DNA of 46,951 bases. Source: a virus. The notes beneath the pieces were generated by a model. It saw only the letters and a program-made list of their open reading frames with translations. It ran no database searches and had not been told where the DNA came from. Location: positions 1 to 46,951 of the IMG/VR virus record IMGVR_UViG_3300017782_000036; one strand, 5' to 3'. Position 1 is the stretch's first letter. Each line of letters opens with the position of its first letter. Made by a program: the position numbers and the translations under genes. Positions 14,305 to 21,415 of the stretch are shown in pieces.

Positions 14305-15343
14305 GAGTGACTCGTGATCATAGCGTCACCTTCTAGGACTGCCATACGATCATTACGTCGGTTGACGTACTAGAGCCGTACTACGGACGTACCATAGCCG
14401 ACTCTAGTACTGGATTAATAATGGTGATGCAACGGGTTGCGTTGCGACAAACATGAACATCCTCTAATAGATGAACATAACTTCCTTCAAGAGCCGAACC
14501 ATACTCTCTAGGGTAGAAGTACCCTAAGCACTTATTTACCGTTAACCCCCCTTTCCCAATAAAATTGGTACTCCCAGGGGCAAGTTCCATTAGTCCAAGC
14601 AGAGACTCGCTTGTTTGGTTTATCACTAATTGCCATCCTATGAACCATAGGCTACTTCTATTGACTCACGTCTTTCACTAACCCCTAAACCAATTAAGAT
14701 CTAGGTTGTCACTATTAGCTTCCCACGTTGCCGTAACGTCGAAGTATTGGATATGCATTAGGTTTGAAATACTAATGTCGCCAAGCTACCGAATGCCCAC
14801 CTTATTTTAATCTTATGTAGGGCTTGCTTTCCTACTATAATGATGAGTATACACTAACGCACATACTGCGCTAATCGGATCTTTACGCTATGATTTTGAT
14901 GCTTCCCATGCTTGAGAGTATAGAGCTTACATAAAGGATCGGACTCAATGTAAGATATAAGCTTGTCACGCAAACTATGACCACAAAAGGCTATTAACCC
15001 ATAGCTACCGAATCGGTAGGGAAAAGTTAAAAGTACAAACCAATATTTTAAGTCAATCCTTTCGGCTCAGTATCCCATAGACGGTGATCAAACCGTACGG
15101 TAGGATCTGAAACCTTTTACCCATTGACACTTGCAAGCGTAGACCCGCTAAGGATAAAGGAATTGAAAGACTGAAAAAATGGCAACCGCAACTTTTTCCG
15201 CTAAACTGTCAAAGAACTGAGGACTCCAACGCCTTGCACCGCAAGACTACGATTCAATCGAATCATCCGAGGGCTTCCCCATACCCACCGCAAGGGTGGG
15301 TTTCATCGACTAGCCAAGTCGAATCGTCAGTGGGGAGCGAAAC
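14305..15343 (-). ncRNA. candidate large structured RNA, about 1.07 kb
   Basis: About 1 kb without a convincing gene in a genome whose other gaps are under 300 bp. The minus strand can form many short perfect stems with small loops: 15283-15301 (7 bp), 15233-15245 (5), 15005-15019 (6), 14990-15005 (5), 14926-14954 (7), 14756-14777 (6), 14725-14739 (5), 14637-14651 (6), 14596-14613 (5), 14548-14580 (5 outer plus 5 inner), 14510-14525 (6, CTTC loop), 14429-14445 (6), 14367-14410 (9) and 14354-14369 (6). It ends at the terminator 14266-14304. Chance would give about two 6-bp stems with 3-10-nt loops in this length. Size, phage location and ornate folding recall GOLLD and ROOL RNAs, but I cannot show homology to either. 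The 5' end is not defined, and processing from the upstream mRNA is possible. Confidence 0.6.
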
Positions 15344-15363
15344 CCCTTAGCTTGCGCTAAGGG
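15344..15363 (-). repeat. 8-bp hairpin with GCAA loop over a stop codon
   Basis: Minus strand CCCTTAGC-GCAA-GCTAAGGG: a perfect 8-bp stem with a GNRA-type loop, ending at the 138-aa gene's stop codon. No T-run follows. It may end or process the mRNA, or form the first helix of the RNA-like region. Confidence 0.6.
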
Positions 15364-15763
15364 CTTTCTTTTGCTCAGGGGTAAGGACTGACATAATTCT
15401 TGCGATCTGTTCCGCTTGGGTATCGATCACCGCTTGCTTGGTTACCTTTGGCTTTTGTACCTTTAGCGTGAGCATGTTGCTTGTCTCGCTTATCGAATCG
15501 CAAACGCCATCCTCTAGGGCTTTATTAAGCGCTTCCCTTGCAATCACGTTTCGAAGATCTTTCTCGCCCGCTAATATCTGAGTGACTCGCGCTGTTAACT
15601 CTTTGCCTTTAAGAGCAGTTGTCTCTCTAAGCTTTTTTCTAATGGCGCTTGCTCCGTTGCCATGTTCGCCAAATTTAATTTCATTTCTAATTACTTTTCC
15701 GTTCTTGTTAAGGATAGGTTGAACGTTGCCTTGAGTTGATGTAAGTATGATTGAATTGCTCAT
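15347..15763 (-). CDS. hypothetical protein, 138 aa
   Basis: A basic, mostly helical soluble protein with a predicted N-terminal strand (SIILTSTQGNVQPIL) and a C-terminal helix ending VLTPEQKKALSAS. No family is recognised. It is the first gene of the leftward block and is divergent from the 683-aa virion-like gene. The stop codon lies inside a GCAA-looped hairpin. Confidence 0.7.
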   Translation of the reverse strand: MSNSIILTSTQGNVQPILNKNGKVIRNEIKFGEHGNGASAIRKKLRETTALKGKELTARVTQILAGEKDLRNVIAREALNKALEDGVCDSISETSNMLTLKVQKPKVTKQAVIDTQAEQIARIMSVLTPEQKKALSAS

Positions 15764-15873
15764 TTGATTTTTGATTGAATGATATTTGATTGATGGCTTG
15801 CCAAAGCCGATGTGATGGCAAACTATTTTATGCCACAGCTACCCATTGCAAACCAACGACTTAGGGAAATAGT

Positions 15874-15897
15874 GTTACCTAATGGGCATTAGGTTAC
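15874..15897. promoter_or_regulatory. GTAAC element, 24-bp near-perfect palindrome
   Basis: GTTACCTAATG, two bases, then CATTAGGTTAC: an 11-bp inverted repeat with one mismatch, in the 269-bp divergent region 15764-16032. It is two bases longer than the common form and the most symmetric copy, so it may be the strongest dimer site. No clear sigma-70 promoter was found around it. Confidence 0.6.
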
Positions 15898-16010
15898 AGG
15901 CACCCCGCCCGGGGGAACACGGCCTGGCATTCATATACATTATATGCACCTTTTCTGAACTTTCCTCATTCTAGAACTAATTGGGGCGTTCAACATTTGA
16001 CCTTTAACTT

Positions 16011-16032
16011 GTAACCAAGTAATATTGGTAAC
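16011..16032 (+). promoter_or_regulatory. GTAAC element (22 bp) abutting a start codon
   Basis: Plus strand starts GTAACCAA and ends TTGGTAAC; the ATG at 16033 follows with no gap. It is a near-palindrome with one mismatch (GTAACCAA against TTGGTAAC). Confidence 0.65.
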
Positions 16033-18084
16033 ATGACATCATATTATAATGATTATGTCTCGTCAGTCCCAGGGTACGGTGGTGGCTTAGACTCAATGTA
16101 TGATAATACATTTCAGGATACTTTAATAACCGATACTTCTAGTGCATTAGATACATTTACTCCTGCCCCGGTTATGTACAATAACACTAGGGATTGGATT
16201 AGTGATGTTCATGCAATAACTGGTGTAAATAATCCTTTCCAAAATTCGGGATTCTATACTGACTATGGTAGTTTTGCGGATTACAGTAATGACTACGGAG
16301 ATTTTGATACTACTGACTACGAGTTTGATTTTGGGGATGAGCCTTACGATGGATGGTCGGATGATAATTTAATAACTGGGGATTGGGATGACTTAACCTC
16401 AATGGCAAATAGCCTGAACCTTAGTGAGGGTGATAATATTGTAGCTACATATAATGACCTTACTAGTTTGGATGGTGGTATTGAACTTCAGTCCTTAGAG
16501 AAGGCAGGTGTTGAGCTTTATGATGCTGATGGAAACATTAATGAGGATTTAGATACTAATACAGCAATTGCTAAGCTGGAAGGTGCTATATTGGACACTG
16601 AGAACGGGTTATCTCATGAGGAGAGGACTGAGATGACCCAGACTCGTAATGAGTTAGTGAATGCTACAGAAGCTGGTCTTGATCAAATAACGATCAATGA
16701 TATGGGTGAGCAGCAGGATATGATGGTTCATACTAGGAACGATTATATGTATAAAAATCCCAAGGTTTCTACGGGAACTAAAGAGGGGATACCTTTGTTT
16801 GGTAGTTGGATTAAGAGGGGTCAGAATTACAACAAAGATGGAGAAATTGGTGCTGGATATGTAAGTCCTGATGGTAAGTTTGTTATGTCTGATGCTATGG
16901 CAGCAGCTCAGCCAACTAGTAACTCTAAGCTTTTATATGGTGATGGTAATATAACAAACACTGCACCTAGACCTGGGCAGACAGTAGATTTGGCACAAGC
17001 TAGAAGACAAGTGGCAGATTCTATGGGTAAACCTAATCTTTTTGATCGAAGTGGTCAGATTGTGGAGAACAGGAAGGGTTTTAATGATTACTTCGATAGC
17101 TTTACAGACACACTAGGTAATGTTGCCACTACTGTTCTTAGCCCATTAAACTTTGTAACTGATACAGTAGGTGGTGGTATTCGGAAGTTTGGTAATGCAT
17201 TGGGTGATAACTTTATTGGTACGGGAATCAGTAACTTAGGTGGATTCATTGATGGTACTGGGGATTTTGTATTTAACACCGTACCTAACACCGTAATAAA
17301 CTATCCAGACAATGCCGTGAATATGCTGACTGGAGCAGGCAGGGCATTGATGGGAACTGATATGGGTATCGGTCATCCTAGTAATTCGGATTTATTTATG
17401 GGTGGGCTAAAAGGATTATTTACAGATCCATTAGTTCTTGCCGGGGATGCGTTAAGTTTTCCTCTCAGTTTAGCAGTAGATGTATTAGGTGTTGATGAAC
17501 TTTCCTTTGGATCGAAATCAGGCGGAGGCGGAGGCGGAGGCAAAAAGAAGCCTAAGAAGAAAGCCCGTAAGAATGTGCCAATAGTAAAAGGGACAGGCAA
17601 GATGAAGTCTAATGGATCTAGTACTGGTGGAACTGGTTCTAGTGCAGTTTCTGCTGCAATGCCAGGTGGTGGGTCTGTTGTATCTGTTGGTGATGATTCT
17701 TATGATTTAAGTACTGCCGATGGTCAGCAGTCTTATGTTGATGAAACCGGAAGTTACGAAGCCCTTATGGAAGCTTTAAATAGAACGGGCGAAAGTTATC
17801 TGCTTGGTTCAGGTGTAGAAGGCAAAGATAAACCTTTTAAGGCAGGGGCTGCGGATAAGAGTGGTATTAAAGATAATGCTATGGCAAACCAGGGTAATCC
17901 TAGTGCTACCAGAAGGATGGCTGCACCAAAAAATCCCATAGATGTATATGCAGGGAAAGAAGACCCTGATGCTATGAATGCAGATTCAAAAGCAACAAAA
18001 GCAACAAGCCCAAGTGATATATTTGAGAATCCTGTTCAGACTGACATTGATGACATGGTTCCTAAGGATGAAGAGGATCAATGA
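16033..18084 (+). CDS. large protein, possible internal virion/ejection protein, 683 aa
   Basis: The N-terminal 150 residues are acidic and Y/D/N/G-rich. The middle (about 350-500) has several amphipathic or weakly hydrophobic segments (LSPLNFVTDTVGGGIRKFG, GALGDNFIGTGISNLGGFI type). A run of eight glycines with KKKPKKKARK follows at about 496-515, then a low-complexity C-terminal third. Such a build is common in phage internal virion or DNA-ejection proteins, but there is no homology I can name. It lies on its own rightward unit, far from the main structural cluster, with a GTAAC element directly at its ATG. It could also be a membrane-active host-interaction protein. Confidence 0.55.
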   Translation: MTSYYNDYVSSVPGYGGGLDSMYDNTFQDTLITDTSSALDTFTPAPVMYNNTRDWISDVHAITGVNNPFQNSGFYTDYGSFADYSNDYGDFDTTDYEFDFGDEPYDGWSDDNLITGDWDDLTSMANSLNLSEGDNIVATYNDLTSLDGGIELQSLEKAGVELYDADGNINEDLDTNTAIAKLEGAILDTENGLSHEERTEMTQTRNELVNATEAGLDQITINDMGEQQDMMVHTRNDYMYKNPKVSTGTKEGIPLFGSWIKRGQNYNKDGEIGAGYVSPDGKFVMSDAMAAAQPTSNSKLLYGDGNITNTAPRPGQTVDLAQARRQVADSMGKPNLFDRSGQIVENRKGFNDYFDSFTDTLGNVATTVLSPLNFVTDTVGGGIRKFGNALGDNFIGTGISNLGGFIDGTGDFVFNTVPNTVINYPDNAVNMLTGAGRALMGTDMGIGHPSNSDLFMGGLKGLFTDPLVLAGDALSFPLSLAVDVLGVDELSFGSKSGGGGGGGKKKPKKKARKNVPIVKGTGKMKSNGSSTGGTGSSAVSAAMPGGGSVVSVGDDSYDLSTADGQQSYVDETGSYEALMEALNRTGESYLLGSGVEGKDKPFKAGAADKSGIKDNAMANQGNPSATRRMAAPKNPIDVYAGKEDPDAMNADSKATKATSPSDIFENPVQTDIDDMVPKDEEDQ

Positions 18085-18445
18085 GTTTATTCGGGTCTTT
18101 CGTATAGAGAACCCAAGCTTATTAGGATTATATCGTATATTTTTAGGCATACTTAAGGTTTTGCCTTATATAGCATGCAGAAGCGCCGATGATATCCGGG
18201 AATGGAAGAGAAGGTATAGAATCTGCCGAAAATGCCCTATATATGATGCAGAACTAAGAAGATGCCGACCATTTAACGGATCTAATAGAGGATGTGGGTG
18301 TTATGTCCCATTTAGTAACATTATTTATGACAAGTGTTGGGGAAGAGAATATTATGGCAGACCTTTTGGATGGGCAGCCTCGGATACGCTCACAAGGATT
18401 AAGCGTGTTCGTAGGAGAAGAAGAAATCCATATTTACGAAGGTAA
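18068..18445 (+). CDS. Cys-rich (zinc-binding) protein, 125 aa
   Basis: Start set at the ATG at 18068, which overlaps the previous gene's end by 17 nt and follows AAGG. Residues about 34-95 have many cysteines: CRSADD, CRKCPIYD, LRRCRPF, RGCGCYV and DKCWG. This suggests one or two zinc sites. The tail is basic with RRRRR. I recall Cys-rich proteins of this type in phage virion-gene neighbourhoods, but no precise family. Confidence 0.7.
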   Translation: MKRINEFIRVFRIENPSLLGLYRIFLGILKVLPYIACRSADDIREWKRRYRICRKCPIYDAELRRCRPFNGSNRGCGCYVPFSNIIYDKCWGREYYGRPFGWAASDTLTRIKRVRRRRRNPYLRR

Positions 18446-18533
18446 ATGGAAAAACGCAGAAGGTGTCTTTGATACCCTTGAGGAAGCAGTAAAAAATGCT
18501 CTACCCCGTGGGGGGGGAAATATTGCTCCATGA
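18354..18533 (+). CDS. hypothetical protein, 59 aa
   Basis: Taken from the in-frame ATG (MADLLDGQP). It has a beta-strand pattern (LSVFVGEEEIHIYEGKW) and an acidic helix (FDTLEEAVKNALP). It overlaps the Cys-rich gene by 92 nt in another frame, so one of the two may be shorter than shown. Its TGA overlaps the next gene's ATG. Confidence 0.5.
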   Translation: MADLLDGQPRIRSQGLSVFVGEEEIHIYEGKWKNAEGVFDTLEEAVKNALPRGGGNIAP

Positions 18534-18799
18534 GGGGAGTGAAGGCTCCTGACTATGTTAGGGAGATAAGAGCAATTCAAGGGGGGGACGGGGTGGCTTT
18601 AAAGTATTACTCAGAGATAATGGGTTATCAAAATATCGGATTAAAATTAAGTAAGACTGGTAAATTACCAGATATTTCGACAAAGGCCGACAACATGGCA
18701 GACGCTACGCTATTGTGTGATGAATGGAACAAATGGTTAAAAACAGAATCCATACATTCGTATGGCAAAGCGAAGAAACGCTCATCATCGCGAAGGTGA
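18530..18799 (+). CDS. hypothetical basic protein, 89 aa
   Basis: Helical protein with a basic tail (GKAKKRSSSRR) and no recognised motif. It is coupled by a 4-nt overlap (ATGA) to the gene before. Such small basic proteins beside an HNH nuclease may be DNA-binding, by inference. Confidence 0.6.
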   Translation: MRGVKAPDYVREIRAIQGGDGVALKYYSEIMGYQNIGLKLSKTGKLPDISTKADNMADATLLCDEWNKWLKTESIHSYGKAKKRSSSRR

Positions 18800-18915
18800 A
18801 TAGCGAAAACTTCTGTTGGAAAACCTTCTTCTTTTTTTACGAGCTAGGGATTGATTATGCTTTAGCTGCTATGCCTCAAATAAACAAAATTATTGATATA
18901 CATCTTGAAGAATGA
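18724..18915 (+). CDS. possible small hydrophobic protein, 63 aa
   Basis: The frame ends in TGA overlapping the HNH gene's ATG (ATGA), the junction type used by many real pairs here, and fills the space between 18799 and 18912. It has a run of aromatic residues (FFFFYELGIDYALAAM). It overlaps the 89-aa gene by 76 nt, so its start is uncertain and it may not be expressed. Confidence 0.35.
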   Translation: MEQMVKNRIHTFVWQSEETLIIAKVNSENFCWKTFFFFYELGIDYALAAMPQINKIIDIHLEE

Positions 18916-19211
18916 AAAGAAACGTCGGATTAAAAAGAAAAACGCCCCTAAGAAGAATATCGAAGAAGCGCCAGGGAGACTTGAAGAAGTACTCCGAAAT
19001 GCGCCGGAACTTTCTTCATGGACTGCCATTATGCGAGGTCTGTGCAAAGGCAAAAAGTACCGACGTTCATCATAAAAAGGGTAGGGGAAAATACTACCTT
19101 GATGAGGATACATGGCTTGCAACTTGCCGAAGATGCCATGACCAGATTCATGCGAACCCAGCCTGGGCTAGAGAAAAGGGATATTTGCTAGATCGTTATG
19201 TCGATGAGTAG
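18912..19211 (+). CDS. HNH endonuclease-like protein, 99 aa
   Basis: Basic N-terminus, then CEVCAKAK, VHHKKGRGKYYLDED, LATCRRCHDQIHANP. This is an HNH fold: zinc-binding Cys pairs around the catalytic H-H and N/D-x-H elements. It could nick or cut DNA, as in the NinG/HNH phage group, perhaps at packaging or recombination intermediates. It is the last gene of the rightward unit that starts at 16033. Confidence 0.85.
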   Translation: MKRNVGLKRKTPLRRISKKRQGDLKKYSEMRRNFLHGLPLCEVCAKAKSTDVHHKKGRGKYYLDEDTWLATCRRCHDQIHANPAWAREKGYLLDRYVDE

Positions 19212-19242
19212 AATAGTCATTAAAAGCAAAACTAAGATAATA

Positions 19243-19443
19243 TCAGAGGTCATCATCCTGAACCTCATCTAAGGCAGGTTTGAGTTTAGTTATTTCCTCA
19301 GTCGCTTTTTCTGCTTTATTTCGAGCATCTAGCTCAATATTCATACAGAGACTCCTCCACTCTTCGAGCAATTTGATCCGTTCCTGAGGCGTCTGTCCGA
19401 CTGAATCAGGTGCGTAATCCCCGTATGTTGCTACGAAGTTCAT
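19243..19443 (-). CDS. small helical protein, 66 aa
   Basis: Starts MNFVATYGDYAPDSV and continues as a long charged helix (EERIKLLEEW...KAEKATEEITK) with an acidic tail. No family is recognised. It lies at the end of the leftward replication block, facing the HNH gene. A second, weaker pair of GTTAC/GTAAT half-sites lies between its ATG and the 19482-19503 element. Confidence 0.6.
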   Translation of the reverse strand: MNFVATYGDYAPDSVGQTPQERIKLLEEWRSLCMNIELDARNKAEKATEEITKLKPALDEVQDDDL

Positions 19444-19481
19444 GGTAATTGATTACCAATATAGTAACCAATTCTCCTAAA

Positions 19482-19503
19482 GTAATCAAGATAAATAGGT
19501 TAC
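19482..19503 (-). promoter_or_regulatory. GTAAC element (22 bp)
   Basis: Minus strand starts GTAACCTA and ends TGATTAC. The upstream stop TAA (19500-19502) lies inside; the next ATG is 38 nt downstream. Confidence 0.6.
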
Positions 19504-19964
19504 ACGTTGAAGGGCTTAAGTTTGTTTTGTTCTAGGCAATAACCCTTGCCATGACCCAAGTCCTTAATGTTCTCTTCCTTGATTAAATCTTTCTTCCATG
19601 CCCATCCCTTGACATCAACCTTCTTTCCATCCACCACGCACAACACATAAAAGTCTACATCCGGATTTACCTTTAGTGTACTTAGCAAACGAGCAGTAGG
19701 ATAATGAGATGATTTAATATCATATCTGTTCCCCTTTAACACACCATCGCAACTACCGGAGCGAGGAGACGGAGCGAAGTCAGGAAATGTATTGAACTGT
19801 TTTGCAAATGCATACTCTGCAACAGCACCCATTACGTCTGCCTCCGCCCCGTCTTGTTTACCCATTTTTGCGTCCTTAACACCCGTACCCCTCGAGATTA
19901 AGGTACGCATTCGCCCCAATATCTGACACAAATTATATTCTGCTTCAGTAAGCTCTAAAATCAT
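19500..19964 (-). CDS. PD-(D/E)XK-type nuclease-like protein, 154 aa
   Basis: Shows the restriction-fold pattern: an acidic helix (ADVMGAVAEYAFAKQF), then an acidic strand (GSCDGVL) and the catalytic YDIKSSHY (D and K), followed by beta strands DFYVLCVVDG. It resembles small phage resolvase-like or structure-specific nucleases. Its specificity is unknown. It is coupled (ATGA) to the upstream RHH-like gene and belongs to the replication block. Confidence 0.75.
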   Translation of the reverse strand: MILELTEAEYNLCQILGRMRTLISRGTGVKDAKMGKQDGAEADVMGAVAEYAFAKQFNTFPDFAPSPRSGSCDGVLKGNRYDIKSSHYPTARLLSTLKVNPDVDFYVLCVVDGKKVDVKGWAWKKDLIKEENIKDLGHGKGYCLEQNKLKPFNV

Positions 19965-20137
19965 ATAGCGTTTTGTTTCTTTAGGATGTCCCTCACAAAC
20001 CTTGATACACTCTTTCTCTTTCGATGTGCATTATGCATGAGGGTCTTCTTTTGATCTACAGTCATACTGATACTTAGCTGACTAGACCTAGGTAGCTTTT
20101 CTCCCTCACAAAAGTCTGGTGATTTGTATTTAGCCAC
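19961..20137 (-). CDS. small RHH-like DNA-binding protein, 58 aa
   Basis: Starts GTG (MAKYKSPDFCEG). The C-terminal 35 residues read as a strand (QLSISMT) and a helix-turn-helix (VDQKKTLMHNAHRKRKSVSRFVRDIL), as in Arc/CopG-type ribbon-helix-helix repressors. RHH proteins bind DNA as dimers, so it is a candidate regulator of the phage. Its stop overlaps the nuclease ATG; its GTG overlaps the upstream stop. Confidence 0.55.
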   Translation of the reverse strand: MAKYKSPDFCEGEKLPRSSQLSISMTVDQKKTLMHNAHRKRKSVSRFVRDILKKQNAI

Positions 20138-20291
20138 GTTTCCTAAGCTCCTTTATTTCTTTTTTTGTCTTCTTTATCTCTTCCTGTATCCACTTTCTTT
20201 TATCTTCGTGATACTTGATCCGATGACTGCACATCTTCGAATCATCCTTAAGGTAAGATATTCTTGCTTCTAACTGCTCAATATTACTCAT
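20130..20291 (-). CDS. small charged helical protein, 53 aa
   Basis: MSNIEQLEARISYLKDDSKMC then EEIKKTKKEIKELRKRG: an almost continuous charged helix, probably coiled coil. It overlaps the flanking genes by 8 nt each side, as in a tightly packed operon. Function unknown. Confidence 0.6.
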   Translation of the reverse strand: MSNIEQLEARISYLKDDSKMCSHRIKYHEDKRKWIQEEIKKTKKEIKELRKRG

Positions 20292-20463
20292 CGGATTCAG
20301 GTATTAGTGTTTCACATATAGGGCAGACCGATCCATGCCCAGGCTGAGGACAGCAAAGGTTTCTCTCACACTTTACCGAGCAAGAACTTAGTAAAAAACT
20401 AATTAACATTACCAATCCCAAACATAGTAATATAAATGCCCAATCTTTCTTCGCATCATTCAT
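20284..20463 (-). CDS. small Cys-rich membrane or lipoprotein-like protein, 59 aa
   Basis: Residues 9-27 are hydrophobic (WAFILLCLGLVMLISFLL) and end in SSC, which fits a lipobox (LSSC). The rest is Cys-rich: CSVKC, LCCPQPG, SVCPIC. It could be a lipoprotein, a Cys-coordinated membrane factor or a superinfection-exclusion protein. The lipobox reading is uncertain because the hydrophobic stretch could also be a plain anchor. It lies between dNMP kinase and the charged helical gene. Confidence 0.5.
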   Translation of the reverse strand: MNDAKKDWAFILLCLGLVMLISFLLSSCSVKCERNLCCPQPGHGSVCPICETLIPESDE

Positions 20464-20995
20464 TAACTATTATCTCCTTGTCTATGTATTCATCTGACAA
20501 CCCTTCTTCGGAAGTATGATCATCTTCAAGAGGAGTGAACCCATTTCTTTTAACTCTCCACACCTCGCCTTTGAGTTCTTTGATCATTAGTGCCTCATTC
20601 TTAAATCGAACATCATCCACTATTACCCGGAAGCCTTGATAGTTAGCTGCACTAGCCCATGCTATTAAGTCTGCTATTACATCATGGGTTTTATTCAGCC
20701 ATATTTCCGGAAATAGGTTTCGTCCCCATTCAGTCCCCAAGGTCTGCAAGAGCTTTCGCCCATTTAATCCTTCAGGAAAACCTGGAATCTGTTCCTCCTT
20801 CTCATCATAAAGATATTTCTTGTCAACAATGACTGAAAGCATCTCCTTGATGGGAGTGGATAAGGATAATATGTGTCCGCCAACTCTGTTAGCAAAAGTG
20901 CTTTTCCCGATTCCTTTCGGCCCAGTAAGTCCAATTACTGACGGGAATTCAAATTCTTCTGCTTCAAGAGCCTCACTAATCTTATATGTCTGCAT
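20456..20995 (-). CDS. deoxynucleoside monophosphate kinase
   Basis: A 179-aa P-loop kinase that would phosphorylate dNMPs to dNDPs for phage DNA synthesis. The P-loop is GLTGPKGIGKST (about 22-33). Substrate and lid elements follow: RKLLQTLGTEWGRNLFPEIWLN, VIVDDVRFKNE and a final acidic tail. This order matches phage dNMP kinases of the T4 gene-1 class. Start is the ATG at 20995 (MQTYKISEAL), which overlaps the upstream SWIM-like gene by 61 nt. A longer frame would lie further inside that gene. Confidence 0.85.
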   Translation of the reverse strand: MQTYKISEALEAEEFEFPSVIGLTGPKGIGKSTFANRVGGHILSLSTPIKEMLSVIVDKKYLYDEKEEQIPGFPEGLNGRKLLQTLGTEWGRNLFPEIWLNKTHDVIADLIAWASAANYQGFRVIVDDVRFKNEALMIKELKGEVWRVKRNGFTPLEDDHTSEEGLSDEYIDKEIIVNE

Positions 20996-21186
20996 ACTTT
21001 TTTTGGTTTCTTTCCTTGCTTCAATGAAGGCCCGATAACAAATTGCCAATATTCGCATGAGCATTCCCCGTAACCGCCATACTCTTCCATATCAACTAGC
21101 TGAACATTATACTTATTCTTCTTGCTAGTTAGTAAGTATCGCTCGGCTTCTAAGTGCTGTACTTCGAAGTCAGAGGGAGTACTCAT
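20935..21186 (-). CDS. SWIM-like zinc protein, 83 aa
   Basis: Carries CSCEYWQF (about 43-50) and CRHIRLVR (about 65-72), i.e. the CxC...CxH pattern of a SWIM zinc finger. SWIM domains bind DNA or proteins. The CRH part lies in the region shared with the kinase gene, so both frames are under constraint there. Confidence 0.6.
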   Translation of the reverse strand: MSTPSDFEVQHLEAERYLLTSKKNKYNVQLVDMEEYGGYGECSCEYWQFVIGPSLKQGKKPKKVCRHIRLVRLLKQKNLNSRQ

Positions 21187-21415
21187 TGTTACTAAAATAA
21201 CTAGGTTTCACCCTAGGTATGCCTGTGCCAATCCTATTGCCATTCTTATCAAACCCACAAATTTGATCTCTTTTCCAAAACTCCTCGATAGCTTCTTCTA
21301 ATTCAGCTTTGAGCTTGGTGAACTCTCCTTTACTTATTGAAAATGTATTAGGGAGGGGAGTTGCCCCCCCTCCCTCTTCCGAAGGGAAATTACTCCCCTG
21401 TGTCACCCTCAACAA
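21170..21415 (-). CDS. hypothetical protein, 81 aa
   Basis: The N-terminus may be wrong: the first 25 codons cross a strong hairpin (21351-21374) and overlap the previous gene. A helix (KLKAELEEAIEEFWKRD) and a C-terminal tail rich in N/G/P follow. No family is recognised. Confidence 0.5.
   Translation of the reverse strand: MLRVTQGSNFPSEEGGGATPLPNTFSISKGEFTKLKAELEEAIEEFWKRDQICGFDKNGNRIGTGIPRVKPSYFSNNEYSL
21351..21374 (-). terminator. G/C-rich hairpin at a gene junction
   Basis: Minus strand GGGAGGGG-8 nt-CCCCTCCC is a perfect 8-bp stem, followed by TAATACATTTTC. The downstream T content is weak, so a terminator or an mRNA-stabilising hairpin are both possible. It falls just after the stop of the gene at 21390-21632 and inside the 5' part of the 81-aa gene. 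Confidence 0.45.

Noticed and set aside
14381-14626. 81-codon leftward ORF in the RNA-like region
   Set aside because: It has no neighbour coupling or recognisable domain, and it overlaps several of the predicted hairpins. The rest of the 1 kb has no ORF, so chance is the simpler reading.
14305-15343. tRNA gene array in the non-coding region
   Set aside because: No T-loop (GTTCRAATC) with matching acceptor ends or cloverleaf order was found on either strand.
14305-15343. Direct assignment of the RNA-like region to GOLLD or ROOL
   Set aside because: Only size, phage context and folding richness match. I could not identify their conserved sequence blocks by eye, so it is left unnamed.
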